From Desulforhabdus sp. TSK (GTDB taxonomy: Bacteria; Desulfobacterota; Syntrophobacteria; Syntrophobacterales; Syntrophobacteraceae): a stretch of DNA of 64,000 nucleotides. This document shows, one piece after another, positions 14,630 through 23,104 of the stretch. Where the stretch lies: contig NZ_BQXM01000004.1 of assembly GCF_022836495.1 (NCBI RefSeq), forward strand, positions 1 to 64,000, given 5' to 3'. The position numbers were made by a program, and so were the translations under genes. Position 1 is the stretch's first letter, and every line of letters starts with the position of its first letter. Below the pieces are notes generated by a model. The model was given only the letters and a program-made list of their open reading frames with translations, searched no databases and was not told the origin of the DNA.

Positions 14630-15379
14630 ATGGAAGTGGTGAAAGACAGAGTTGCTGTGATAATCGGCGCTTGTGACGACATCGGGCGAGCGATAGGTCT
14701 CCGCCTCGCCTCCAGGGGCGCCACCGTCATTGCTTGCAGTTCGGATGAAAAAGAACTGAAGGCTCTGGTTGGTTTCATTGAAGAGAAGGGCAACAAAGCG
14801 GAAGCCAAATTGGTCAATCCCACGTCCTCTACCGATATCAAACGGCTTGTCGACGACGTAATGAAACAGCATGGCCGTATAGATATCCTGGTGAACAACA
14901 CTGACGCCCAGTGCGGAAAGTCCGTGTGTGACGCCTCTGATGAGGATTGGGAGATGGGACTTCGGGGGAATCTGAGCCCCACTTTCTACTTCTGCCGCGA
15001 GGTAATCCCCGGGATGCAGACGCAAAAGCACGGACGCGTGGTGAATATCAGCAGCATCGATTATATGGGATGGCCTGGCCAGTCCACCTATTCCGCCGCC
15101 AAGTCCGCTCTCTTCGGATTCACCCGTTCGCTGGCCCTGGAGACCGCACGGGACGGAGTGACGGTAAATTGCGTTGCCAAGGGCGATATTGCCACAGGTC
15201 AAATGAGCGAGGAACAGGCGGAAAAGATTGGCTCCGCCCTGCCCGTCAAGAGAATCGGACTCCCCGAAGATGTGGCCAGAGCGGTGGGATTTTTCGCCTC
15301 TGACTCTTCCAAGTATACGACCGGCCAGATGCTTTTCGTATGCGGAGGCAAGAGCGCCCACTCTTCCATGTCGATCTAG
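14630..15379 (+). CDS. bbsC: hydroxybenzylsuccinyl-CoA dehydrogenase subunit BbsC (degenerate SDR)
   Basis: 249 aa short-chain dehydrogenase/reductase. The nucleotide loop reads GACDDIG (13-19) instead of GxxxGIG, and the NNAG motif is NNTD (89-92), so cofactor binding is probably weak or lost. The Ser141/142-Tyr154-Lys158 set is nevertheless present. In denitrifiers and Geobacter, BbsC and BbsD form one enzyme that oxidises 2-(alpha-hydroxybenzyl)succinyl-CoA, with BbsD as active subunit; the sequence here agrees. Starts 57 nt after bbsB with AGGAAAGGAACC upstream. Confidence 0.88.
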   Translation: MEVVKDRVAVIIGACDDIGRAIGLRLASRGATVIACSSDEKELKALVGFIEEKGNKAEAKLVNPTSSTDIKRLVDDVMKQHGRIDILVNNTDAQCGKSVCDASDEDWEMGLRGNLSPTFYFCREVIPGMQTQKHGRVVNISSIDYMGWPGQSTYSAAKSALFGFTRSLALETARDGVTVNCVAKGDIATGQMSEEQAEKIGSALPVKRIGLPEDVARAVGFFASDSSKYTTGQMLFVCGGKSAHSSMSI

Positions 15380-15411
15380 ACGCATTATTTGCGAAAAAGC
15401 GGAGGCAAAAG

Positions 15412-16158
15412 ATGGGAATTGAAAACAGAGTGGCCCTCATTACGGGCTCGGCGAGTGGGATCGGGAAGAAGACGGCCTACCGGATGGCTCAAAACGGGGC
15501 CAAGATTGTCATCAATGATATCATGCTCGACAAGGTGGAGGAAACCGTCAAGGAATTTGAGCAGGAGGGATTGGCGGTAATCGGCAAAGTCGCTGATATT
15601 ACGAAAAGAGGCGAAGTGGAGAAGATGGTCGAAGAGACCATCGGGACTTTCGGCAGCCTCGATATACTCGTGAACAACGCCGGAATGGAGCGTGCAGGCG
15701 CATTGCGCAATCTCACCGAAGCCGACTGGGACATCACGCTGAATGTAAACCTCAAGGGAGCGTTCCTATGCAGTCAGGCGGCCCACAACCACATGGTTGG
15801 CCAGAACCGGGGTAGAATTATCAACATCGCTTCCAGGGCATGGCTTGGAGGGGCAGGGCAGGCGCCGTATTCTTCGGCCAAGGCCGGCGTGGTGGGGCTC
15901 ACTCGGGTGCTGGCGCTGGAGCTTGGACGAAAAGGCGTGACCGCCAACTGCGTAGCCCCCGGTCTTATCCATACTCCGTTATGGGACGAGTTGCCGGATA
16001 AGAACAAGGCGTTTCTCCTGTCCAAGCAGCCTACCGGCAAACTGGGTGATGTGGATGACATAGCAAACGCAGTGATGTTCCTTGCCGATGACGAAAACGG
16101 GTTCATAACGGGTCAGGTCCTCTATGTATGCGGGGGTAGAAGTTTGTACTCCGGCTAA
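15412..16158 (+). CDS. bbsD: hydroxybenzylsuccinyl-CoA dehydrogenase active subunit BbsD
   Basis: 248 aa SDR with canonical features: TGSASGIG (11-18) nucleotide loop, NNAG (88-91), catalytic Ser141, Tyr153 and Lys157 in SRAWLGGAGQAPYSSAKAG. It oxidises the benzylic hydroxyl of the hydrated intermediate with NAD(P)+ to give benzoylsuccinyl-CoA. ATG 15412 is chosen because GGAGGCAAAAG precedes it and MGIENRVALITG is a normal SDR start; upstream in-frame codons overlap the intergenic space. It forms an unequal pair with bbsC, 32 nt upstream. Confidence 0.9.
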   Translation: MGIENRVALITGSASGIGKKTAYRMAQNGAKIVINDIMLDKVEETVKEFEQEGLAVIGKVADITKRGEVEKMVEETIGTFGSLDILVNNAGMERAGALRNLTEADWDITLNVNLKGAFLCSQAAHNHMVGQNRGRIINIASRAWLGGAGQAPYSSAKAGVVGLTRVLALELGRKGVTANCVAPGLIHTPLWDELPDKNKAFLLSKQPTGKLGDVDDIANAVMFLADDENGFITGQVLYVCGGRSLYSG

Positions 16159-16214
16159 AAGGTGTTTGCAGGTTCCCGGCGATGAAACTATGGCTAGTCT
16201 TCAGGAGATAATCT

Positions 16215-17450
16215 ATGAACGCTATAAATGATTCTCTGAGCAGTATAAGAGTGCTCGATTTCACCGGCGAGCTCGGACCCTATGCCGCTAAGCTCTATGC
16301 CGGCCTGGGGGCGGATGTCATTCATCTGGAACCCCTCACCGGCGACCCGATGCGGCAGGTAGGCCCGTTCTTCCAGAATACGCCGGGCATGAACCGCAGT
16401 CTCCAATTCCTCTATTATAATGCGGGCAAAAAGGGGATGGCGCTGGATCTCGAAAAGCCGCAGGGAAGGCAGATATTCCTTCAACTTTGTGAAAAGGCCG
16501 ACCTTTTGCTGGAAAGCTTCGTCCCTGGCTATCTCGACAATCTGGGCATGTCTTACGACCGGTTGAGTGCGATCAACCCGCGCCTGGTGCAAACCTCCAT
16601 AACTCCTTTCGGCAATTTTGGCCCCTACAGGGATTTGAAGGGGTCGGACCTGATCTGTTCTGCGATGGGGGGATTTCTCTATCTGGCCGGGATCGATCAC
16701 GACAAGCCGGTCCGGTCCTGCGACAACCAAGCCTACAGGATGGCTGAAGCCTATGCCGCCGTCGGCAGCTCGATCGCCCTGCTTTTCGCAAACAGGACGG
16801 GGATCGGCCAGTTCGTGGACGTGGCTTGCCTTGAAGCCGTCGGAATGGCCCTGGAAAACGCCGCCCAATATTGGGACCTGGAAGGCGTTATCAGGAGAGG
16901 CAGGGGCAAAGTCGCCGGCGAGGCGACCATTCATCCCTGCAAAGACGGCTATTTGGCCATTGTTGCCATCATGGGCAAAAACAAGGTGATGTGGGATCCT
17001 TTCGTCAACTGGATGAAAGAAGAGGGGGTGGAAGAGTGGGAGGTTTTCGACAACGACAAGTGGATCGACGTTGCCTACCGCAGCTCTAAAGAGGTCTATG
17101 AAACCTTCTGCAGAATCTTTGAAAAATTCACGATGAAACACGACAAGCTGACCCTCTATGAAAAGGGGCAGGCCAACAAAGTGGCGCTTACTCCGGTGAG
17201 CAATGGCAGGGACCTTCTCGAAAACCCGCAATTGCGTCACCGCGAATACTGGAAGACGGTCTATCATCCCGACCTGTCCGCGGAGATCACTTATCCAGGC
17301 GCGCCTTACGCGCTTGGCGATTTAACGTGGCGGCTCGGGAACCCTGCCCCTGCCCTGGGGCAACATACTGCCGAGATCTTGAAAGAGCTCGGCTACTCGA
17401 ACAGCGACATCGAATCCTTTGCAAAGGAGGGTATTGTCCATGTCGGCTAA
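16215..17450 (+). CDS. bbsE: succinyl-CoA:benzylsuccinate CoA-transferase subunit BbsE
   Basis: 411 aa class III (CaiB/BaiF) CoA-transferase. Family marks are the N-terminal [28 protein letters not shown] and the [14 protein letters not shown] segment. The residue at the catalytic Asp position appears to be Glu178 ([10 protein letters not shown]), while its partner BbsF keeps Asp178, so BbsE may be the non-catalytic or altered half of the heteromer (inference). The enzyme moves CoA from succinyl-CoA to (R)-benzylsuccinate and so recycles the succinyl-CoA released by BbsAB. AGGAGATAATCT precedes the ATG. The 3' end overlaps bbsF by 11 nt. Confidence 0.9.
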   Translation: MNAINDSLSSIRVLDFTGELGPYAAKLYAGLGADVIHLEPLTGDPMRQVGPFFQNTPGMNRSLQFLYYNAGKKGMALDLEKPQGRQIFLQLCEKADLLLESFVPGYLDNLGMSYDRLSAINPRLVQTSITPFGNFGPYRDLKGSDLICSAMGGFLYLAGIDHDKPVRSCDNQAYRMAEAYAAVGSSIALLFANRTGIGQFVDVACLEAVGMALENAAQYWDLEGVIRRGRGKVAGEATIHPCKDGYLAIVAIMGKNKVMWDPFVNWMKEEGVEEWEVFDNDKWIDVAYRSSKEVYETFCRIFEKFTMKHDKLTLYEKGQANKVALTPVSNGRDLLENPQLRHREYWKTVYHPDLSAEITYPGAPYALGDLTWRLGNPAPALGQHTAEILKELGYSNSDIESFAKEGIVHVG

Positions 17451-18669
17451 CTTCAAAAAAGCTCTCGAAGGAATTGTTGTCTGCGATTTTTCCTGGGTCG
17501 GTGCGGGGCCGATCACGACCAATGTATTGGCGCAGTGCGGAGCAGAGATAATAAAAATAGAGAGCGTCACTCGTCCGGACATTCTGCGCAAGGGGGGGCC
17601 ATTTAAGGACGGAAACAGCCAGGGGCTTGAACGAAGCGGCTACTTTGCCAACCGAAACCCCAACAAGAAATGCATCGCCCTGAACATGAGCATCCCCGAA
17701 GCGCGGGATGTCGCGGTGCGGTTGATCAAGAAAAGCGACATTATCATCAACAACTTCCGAGTCGGGCAGATGGAAAAGTGGAAGCTCGGTTGGGAAGATG
17801 TCAAAGAGATGAACCCGCGTATCATCTACATCACGATGAGCCTTCAGGGCCTCACCGGGCCGCACAAGTCCTACATGGGCTACGGCGTGAATCTCAATGC
17901 GCTCTGCGGCCTCACTGAACGTTCCGCTTTCAAGGGCGGAAGGCCGTTTGGCACAGGCACCAATTACACGGACCATGTGATGGTGCCCTGCCACACCCTC
18001 TTCGGGGTCATGGCGGCACTTCTGCAGCGCGAAGTTACCGGGAGGGGCCAGACCGTGGCGGTTTCTCAGCTTGAATCCGCAATAGCAATGAAACCTTCCG
18101 ATGTGATGGCCTACGCCGCCAATGGCGATCTGCTGGGGCCCCTGGGTTTCGGTGATGACCATGCCGCCCCGCATGGCGTCTACAAAACGCTCGGCTACCA
18201 CAAATGGATAGCGATTTCGATTTTTTCCGAAGACGATTGGCACACCCTGAAAGGCATAATGGGCAACCCTGCGTGGGCCAACCAGACCAAGTTTGCCACG
18301 CTCGGCGCGCGCAAGGAAAATGAAGATGAATTGAATGCCGCCATTGAAGCCTGGACAAGCAACCAGCATGCCTACCAGCTGGTCGAACGGCTCAGGGCCG
18401 GAGGAATTCAGGCCGGAGAAGTCAAAGATGCTCGCGCGGCTGTCGAAGATCCCCACCTGATCGAGCGGAAATTCTGGACTTATCTCGATCATCCCGTCGT
18501 GGGCTCGACCCTCTACAACAGGGCCCCCATCGTTTTTTCAAAGACTCCGATCGAGATGAAAACGGCCGCGCCGCTTTTGGGCGAGCACACCCGAGAAGTC
18601 CTGAGCACCCTGCTCGGTTACTCCGAGGAAGAGATCGATCAGCTGGCGAAAAAGGATGTATTGACTTAG
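17440..18669 (+). CDS. bbsF: succinyl-CoA:benzylsuccinate CoA-transferase subunit BbsF
   Basis: 409 aa class III CoA-transferase, homologous to BbsE. The catalytic aspartate that forms the mixed anhydride is probably Asp178 in [36 protein letters not shown] at the N-terminus and [13 protein letters not shown] are family segments. ATG 17440 lies behind GGAGG in the end of bbsE, with an 11-nt overlap that suggests coupled translation and an equal subunit ratio. Class III transferases bind CoA at a composite interface, so both subunits are needed. Confidence 0.92.
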   Translation: MSANFKKALEGIVVCDFSWVGAGPITTNVLAQCGAEIIKIESVTRPDILRKGGPFKDGNSQGLERSGYFANRNPNKKCIALNMSIPEARDVAVRLIKKSDIIINNFRVGQMEKWKLGWEDVKEMNPRIIYITMSLQGLTGPHKSYMGYGVNLNALCGLTERSAFKGGRPFGTGTNYTDHVMVPCHTLFGVMAALLQREVTGRGQTVAVSQLESAIAMKPSDVMAYAANGDLLGPLGFGDDHAAPHGVYKTLGYHKWIAISIFSEDDWHTLKGIMGNPAWANQTKFATLGARKENEDELNAAIEAWTSNQHAYQLVERLRAGGIQAGEVKDARAAVEDPHLIERKFWTYLDHPVVGSTLYNRAPIVFSKTPIEMKTAAPLLGEHTREVLSTLLGYSEEEIDQLAKKDVLT

Positions 18670-18696
18670 AACCACTACCAAAACAGGAGCACTAAG

Positions 18697-19932
18697 ATGG
18701 ATTTTTCCATTTCCGAAGAATATAACATGTTGAAGTCATCCATGCGCGAATTCGTAAAAAGAGAGCTGCTTCCGCTGGAAAAATCTTTCCTGGAGCGGGA
18801 CATCTCGCTGTGGACCGAACCGGGACCCCAAATTGCCAAGGCCGATATGGAAAGGTTATTGCGGGAGAGCAAAAAGCTCGGCTTTTGGGGGCTGGAGGTC
18901 GAGGAAAAGTTCGGGGGCCAGGGGCTGGGCATGCTTGCCAAGACCCTGGTGCAGGAAGAGATGAGCAAATCGTTTGTCGGCTTTTCATTTCATGGTTTCC
19001 TGCTTCCCCCTGATGCACCCAACTTGTACTACCTGCATTCCTGCTGCGTTGGGAACCAGCGCGAAAAGTACTTTGTGCCCTACTGTGAAAATCAGTTGGA
19101 TTCGGCGATGGCATGTACGGAACCCGGCGCGGGCTCTGATGTGAGCGGTCTCAAGACTACGGCGGTCCGCAAGGGCGACAAGTGGGTCATAAACGGCACG
19201 AAGACCTTCATCAGCAAGTGTGACAAGGAAAATCTCTTCTTTATCCTCATAGCCGTCACTGACAAGGATGCTCCGGCAAAAGACCGCTTTACCGCGTTCC
19301 TGATCGATCGGGATATGCCGGGCGTAAGGATCGGACGTGAGATTCCCGTGATCGGTGCCATGCCGACCTGGGACTTGATTCTCGAAGATGTGACCGTCGG
19401 GGACGATGCAATCCTGGGCGAGATCGGAAAAGCCTTCATTCCGCTTCAAAACCGGTTCGGGGTCCGGCGGATCGAAGTGGCCTGCCGCTGTACGGGTATG
19501 GCCGAAAGACTGATCCAAATGATGATCGACCAGGCCAACACGCGTACGACCTTTGGAGAGCCCCTGGCCAATCGACAGACGGTCCAGAACTGGATCGCCG
19601 ATTCCACCATTGAATTGGAAACGGTGAGATGGCTCCTCTACTACGCGGCCTGGAAGTCTGACCAGGGAATTGAGGACCTTCGCAACGAGGGTTCGATGTT
19701 GAAGGTGGCTGCAACGGAGATGCTGACCAGGGTTGCCGACCGCGCGATCCAGGTCCATGGCGGTGTCGGGCTCTCCAAAGAACTGGGAATCGAATACGTG
19801 GCTCGCATGGTCCGCATTTGGCGTATCCTCGAGGGCCCCTCCGAGATCCACAGGTGGACGCTTGGGCGTACCATTTTAAAGCAGAAAAAGCCCTACAACG
19901 GATTCGTATTGGCGAAGGACAACGGGGATTAA
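18697..19932 (+). CDS. bbsG: (R)-benzylsuccinyl-CoA dehydrogenase BbsG (acyl-CoA dehydrogenase)
   Basis: 411 aa FAD acyl-CoA dehydrogenase. It has the N-terminal helical domain (FWGLEVEEKFGGQGLG), the flavin/substrate middle domain (CTEPGAGSDVSGLKT, GTKTFISKCDKEN) and the C-terminal VHGGVGLSKELGIEYVAR. The catalytic base is probably Glu379 in RILEGPSEIHR, the usual position for the family. It makes phenylitaconyl-CoA and hands electrons to ETF, whose genes lie downstream in the same cluster. GGAGCACTAAG serves as ribosome binding site, 27 nt after bbsF. Confidence 0.93.
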   Translation: MDFSISEEYNMLKSSMREFVKRELLPLEKSFLERDISLWTEPGPQIAKADMERLLRESKKLGFWGLEVEEKFGGQGLGMLAKTLVQEEMSKSFVGFSFHGFLLPPDAPNLYYLHSCCVGNQREKYFVPYCENQLDSAMACTEPGAGSDVSGLKTTAVRKGDKWVINGTKTFISKCDKENLFFILIAVTDKDAPAKDRFTAFLIDRDMPGVRIGREIPVIGAMPTWDLILEDVTVGDDAILGEIGKAFIPLQNRFGVRRIEVACRCTGMAERLIQMMIDQANTRTTFGEPLANRQTVQNWIADSTIELETVRWLLYYAAWKSDQGIEDLRNEGSMLKVAATEMLTRVADRAIQVHGGVGLSKELGIEYVARMVRIWRILEGPSEIHRWTLGRTILKQKKPYNGFVLAKDNGD

Positions 19933-19974
19933 TTTCCCCCAAAATACCAGGACATAATTAGAGGGAACACTACC

Positions 19975-20745
19975 ATGCCTGTAAATTATATGGTTGAAGA
20001 CCATGTAGCCTATGTCACTCTCAATCGCCCCGACGCCATGAATTCGCTCGACCCCGAGTCTGTTGCGCAGCTTGCCGACATTTGGGCCGAGGTGCGCCGC
20101 AATGACGATATCCGCGTTTCTGTTTTGAGCGGGACCGGTGAGAAATCCTTCTGCACCGGGACGGACATGAAAAAGACGCCGCCTCCGGCCGAGTGCATGG
20201 CCTCCATCTGGCTGCGGGAGGGACAACCGATACTTCCTCACATGAGGATGTGGAAACCGATTATTGCTGCCATCAACGGCTATGCCATAGGAGGGGGCCT
20301 CGAGATGGCCCTTGCCTGCGATATCCGGATTGCCAGTACCACGGCTAAGTTCGGCCTTACCGAAGTGAAGGTTGCAAGCCTTGCCGGGTTGAACGGCACG
20401 CAGTGCTTGCCGAGGGCCATTCCCCAGGCCGTCGCCATGAAGATGCTCCTTACCGGAGCCATGATCGACGCCCAGGAAGCTTTGCGGGTGGGGCTCATAA
20501 GTGACGTTGTAGAGCCGGCCGAATTAGCCGAGTTGGCAAAAAAATACGCCGGCATGATCGCCGCCAATGCTCCGCTGAGCGTCAAGGCAGCCAAGCAGGC
20601 TGCCCTCATGGGGCTTGATATGCCGCTTGACCACGGCATAGCGTTTTCGCACCTGCTTTGGGGGACGCTCAGGGACACGGAAGACCGCAAGGAGGGTTTC
20701 CAAGCATTCAGCGAAAAGAGGGCCCCTCAATGGAAAGGCCGATGA
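19975..20745 (+). CDS. bbsH: phenylitaconyl-CoA hydratase BbsH (enoyl-CoA hydratase)
   Basis: 256 aa crotonase. Both acid/base glutamates are present: Glu110 in YAIGGGLEMALACD and Glu130 in FGLTEVKVASLAG. The oxyanion-hole segments (SFCTGTDMKK and YAIGGG) are intact. It adds water to the double bond produced by BbsG, giving the substrate of BbsCD. It is the last bbs gene, 42 nt after bbsG, and completes the order bbsABCDEFGH known from Thauera, Aromatoleum and Geobacter. Confidence 0.92.
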   Translation: MPVNYMVEDHVAYVTLNRPDAMNSLDPESVAQLADIWAEVRRNDDIRVSVLSGTGEKSFCTGTDMKKTPPPAECMASIWLREGQPILPHMRMWKPIIAAINGYAIGGGLEMALACDIRIASTTAKFGLTEVKVASLAGLNGTQCLPRAIPQAVAMKMLLTGAMIDAQEALRVGLISDVVEPAELAELAKKYAGMIAANAPLSVKAAKQAALMGLDMPLDHGIAFSHLLWGTLRDTEDRKEGFQAFSEKRAPQWKGR

Positions 20746-21461
20746 CAGCCGGGACTGCGCTGTTACACTGACTCTTGAATTAGAAGAGAGCGAGTGATCA
20801 GAACCGTGTTCTTCCTGCTGCTTCATTATATGTTGACAATAGCTTGCATCATTCTGCTTCAAATGAGTCATTGAATACTTAGCCGGCAAGAAGACTACAA
20901 TTCGAATTATCCTGCTGATATCAATAAAGCACTGTCACATGATGGATTGAACTCCTGTTACTTTGCCGGCTGAGATTCGTTTCATCAACGTGGGTTTAAG
21001 ACTCAGCAGTTCATCGGAAAATACCCGATTATTGCAAAAGAGCCGGATTGGAGCAGGAGTATGACCGCCAGAAAATGCATACGCTGTCTCAAGATATTTG
21101 GATGCATCCTGATGAAGCAACATCGTGAATGCACCGAGTGCGGGATGTGTGAAACCCTGTGCGCGGAAGATGTAACCGGAGGGTTGTGCACACCGTGCAA
21201 GGACGAATGGCTCCAATCCAGGCGGGGCGGAACGGGTCAGGCGGGGCGAAAACCTGCTGTTGCAGGGGGATATATGCAGGACGAGACTGCTTTCGCTCCG
21301 CTCCACCCCTCCTGCTGATGCAGAGGTCCGAAGCAGGTTAATGGGGGATGGACGAAGACAATCCTTTACAAGGTTTAAATCCGTCCTCCCGGTTCAGAAA
21401 TAATGCCCGAAGCTTTAAAGAACGTCTTTTGCAGCATCATATAAGATAAGGAGGTGCTCAA
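20746..21461. other. 716-bp region between bbsH and etfB
   Basis: Apart from the Cys-rich small ORF at 21061-21318 I see no gene. The first 300 bp are AT-richer and show no strong terminator after bbsH. The last 140 bp contain no clear promoter, though etfB has an excellent ribosome binding site, so etf genes could be read through from bbs. Confidence 0.5.
21061..21318 (+). CDS. putative small Cys-rich protein
   Basis: 85 aa, not recognised. The first 50 residues hold nine cysteines: CIRCLKIFGC, then CTECGMCETLC and LCTPCKDEW. This looks like a small zinc-ribbon or Fe-S protein; the C-terminal 30 residues are low in complexity and may not be functional. A purine-rich GGAGCAGGAGT lies directly upstream of the ATG. 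Position between bbsH and etfB, in the same direction, would suit an electron-transfer or assembly helper. The cysteine spacing favours a real gene, but the tail and the lack of a recognised family keep confidence moderate. Confidence 0.5.
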   Translation: MTARKCIRCLKIFGCILMKQHRECTECGMCETLCAEDVTGGLCTPCKDEWLQSRRGGTGQAGRKPAVAGGYMQDETAFAPLHPSC

Positions 21462-22217
21462 ATGAAAATTGCAGTGCTCGCCAAGGTGGTGCCTGACTAC
21501 GAAGTCCCCGCGGGAGATTTCGAACTGGCTGGAAACCGTGCTCACGCTCGTTACACAAGAATGATCGGACTCTATGACGAAAATGCCATTGAGACCGGAA
21601 TTCAGTTGAAGGAAAAATATGGGGCCACGCTAGGTATTGTTTCTTACGGACAAAGCGAGGATGTGCCCATACTGAGGAAAGCCATTGCAATGGGTGGGGA
21701 CAGCCTTCACCTCGTGTTGGGGGAATCGGATGATCCCTATGTCATCGCCTCCAATTTGAAAATAGCCTTAGAGCAGCTGCAGGACGTCGACCTGGTGTTA
21801 GCGGGGCAACAATCCGCCGATTTGGACCGGGGGGTCGTTCACGGCGTTCTTGCCGAGATGCTCGGTTGCACGTTTTTGGCCCAGATCAGCAGGATCGAAT
21901 CCGACCAGGGGCGCTGGACGGTGTGCCAGAATCATGAAAGCGGAAGCCGCATGCTCCAGTTCAGCGGCAAAGCGGTCCTTTCGATCACCAGCAGCCCTGA
22001 AAACGTGCCGCGCATTCCTGCGGTGCGGGCAATCATGGCCGCCAAGAAAAAGCCCGTGGAAAAGCTGCAGGGGACGGACGCCCCGCCGATGCAGGTGGAA
22101 GAGGTTAAGGTGGAAATCCCGAAACTCGAATCGGTGTGCGAATTCCTGCCCTTCGAAGACATGCAGGAAACCTCCAGGATGCTTTTGGCGAGACTCAGAG
22201 AGGAGCGCTACTTATGA
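21462..22217 (+). CDS. etfB: electron transfer flavoprotein beta subunit
   Basis: 251 aa. MKIAVLAKVVPDYEVPAG and YDENAIETGIQLKEKYGATLGIVSYG are standard ETF-beta openings, and VLAGQQSADLDRGVVHGVLAEMLG is the AMP-region signature. ETF accepts electrons from acyl-CoA dehydrogenases; here the presumed donor is BbsG. An ideal TAAGGAGGTGCTCAA precedes the ATG. The stop codon overlaps the etfA start by 3 nt (ATGA), typical for coupled ETF subunits. Confidence 0.93.
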   Translation: MKIAVLAKVVPDYEVPAGDFELAGNRAHARYTRMIGLYDENAIETGIQLKEKYGATLGIVSYGQSEDVPILRKAIAMGGDSLHLVLGESDDPYVIASNLKIALEQLQDVDLVLAGQQSADLDRGVVHGVLAEMLGCTFLAQISRIESDQGRWTVCQNHESGSRMLQFSGKAVLSITSSPENVPRIPAVRAIMAAKKKPVEKLQGTDAPPMQVEEVKVEIPKLESVCEFLPFEDMQETSRMLLARLREERYL

Positions 22218-23101
22218 AGACATTGATCATAGAAAAAATCGAGCCCAAAAGGATCGGTGAGCTGGTGACAGTGGGAAGGATACTTGGCGAAACACCCGAC
22301 TTGTTGGCTCTTGGAGAAGGTGAAGTCCCGGGTACATATCCTCGCGCCTACCAGTGTCCGGAAACAATTGCCGCCAATTTGGTAGACGGCGTTGCTGATT
22401 TGATCCAAAGAGACGGCTATCAGGTGGTGCTCCTCAGCGCCACGACTCTGGGGTCGGAGATCGCCGGGCGTTTGGGGGCAAGGCTAAAAGCGCCCGTGCT
22501 TTCCGAGGTCATCGAAGTCAAACCGGACATGACGGTCAAACGGCCCCTCTATGGGGGCAAAGCCGTGGCCGAATACAAAATACAGGGAAATCCCGTTATC
22601 CTCACCATTCGCAGAAAATACTTCGAACCCGCGCCACTTGAGGGCACGACCGCGGCTGCCGTCTTCAACGTCGAATCCCCCTCCGTTGTGCTCCTTTCCG
22701 AGGAACAGGTGCAGACTCAGGGGGTGCGCCTCGAAGATGCGGAAATCATTGTCTCCGGCGGCAGAGGCATGGGCAGCGCGGATAACTTTGAGGTGCTTCG
22801 GGAGATGGCCGGACTGCTCCGCGGTGCGGTCGGCGCATCGCGGGGAGCGGTGGATGAAGGATGGGCGTCGCAAACCATGCAGGTTGGCCAGACCGGTAAT
22901 ATTGTGGCACCGGCCGTTTATTTTGCAGTCGGTATATCGGGTGCCAGCCAGCACCTGGCGGGTATCGCAAACGCCAAGTGCGTGGTTGCTGTAAATAAGG
23001 ACGAGGAAGCCAATATCTTTAAGCGGGCCCGTTTTGGTGTCGTATGTGACTATCATAAATTCATTCCCGCTCTGATCCAGGCCTTAAGAGAGGAACAGTA
23101 G
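22214..23101 (+). CDS. etfA: electron transfer flavoprotein alpha subunit
   Basis: 295 aa, slightly short for the family. The C-terminal FAD domain is well kept: ADNFEVLREMAGLLRGAVGASR, then VGQTGNIVAPAVYFAVGISG and HLAGIANAKCVVAVNKDEEANIFKRARFGVVCD. ATG 22214 overlaps the etfB stop; upstream in-frame codons lie inside etfB and are not used. With EtfB it forms the FAD dimer that links BbsG to the membrane oxidoreductase encoded next. Confidence 0.93.
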   Translation: MKTLIIEKIEPKRIGELVTVGRILGETPDLLALGEGEVPGTYPRAYQCPETIAANLVDGVADLIQRDGYQVVLLSATTLGSEIAGRLGARLKAPVLSEVIEVKPDMTVKRPLYGGKAVAEYKIQGNPVILTIRRKYFEPAPLEGTTAAAVFNVESPSVVLLSEEQVQTQGVRLEDAEIIVSGGRGMGSADNFEVLREMAGLLRGAVGASRGAVDEGWASQTMQVGQTGNIVAPAVYFAVGISGASQHLAGIANAKCVVAVNKDEEANIFKRARFGVVCDYHKFIPALIQALREEQ

Positions 23102-23104
23102 GCG

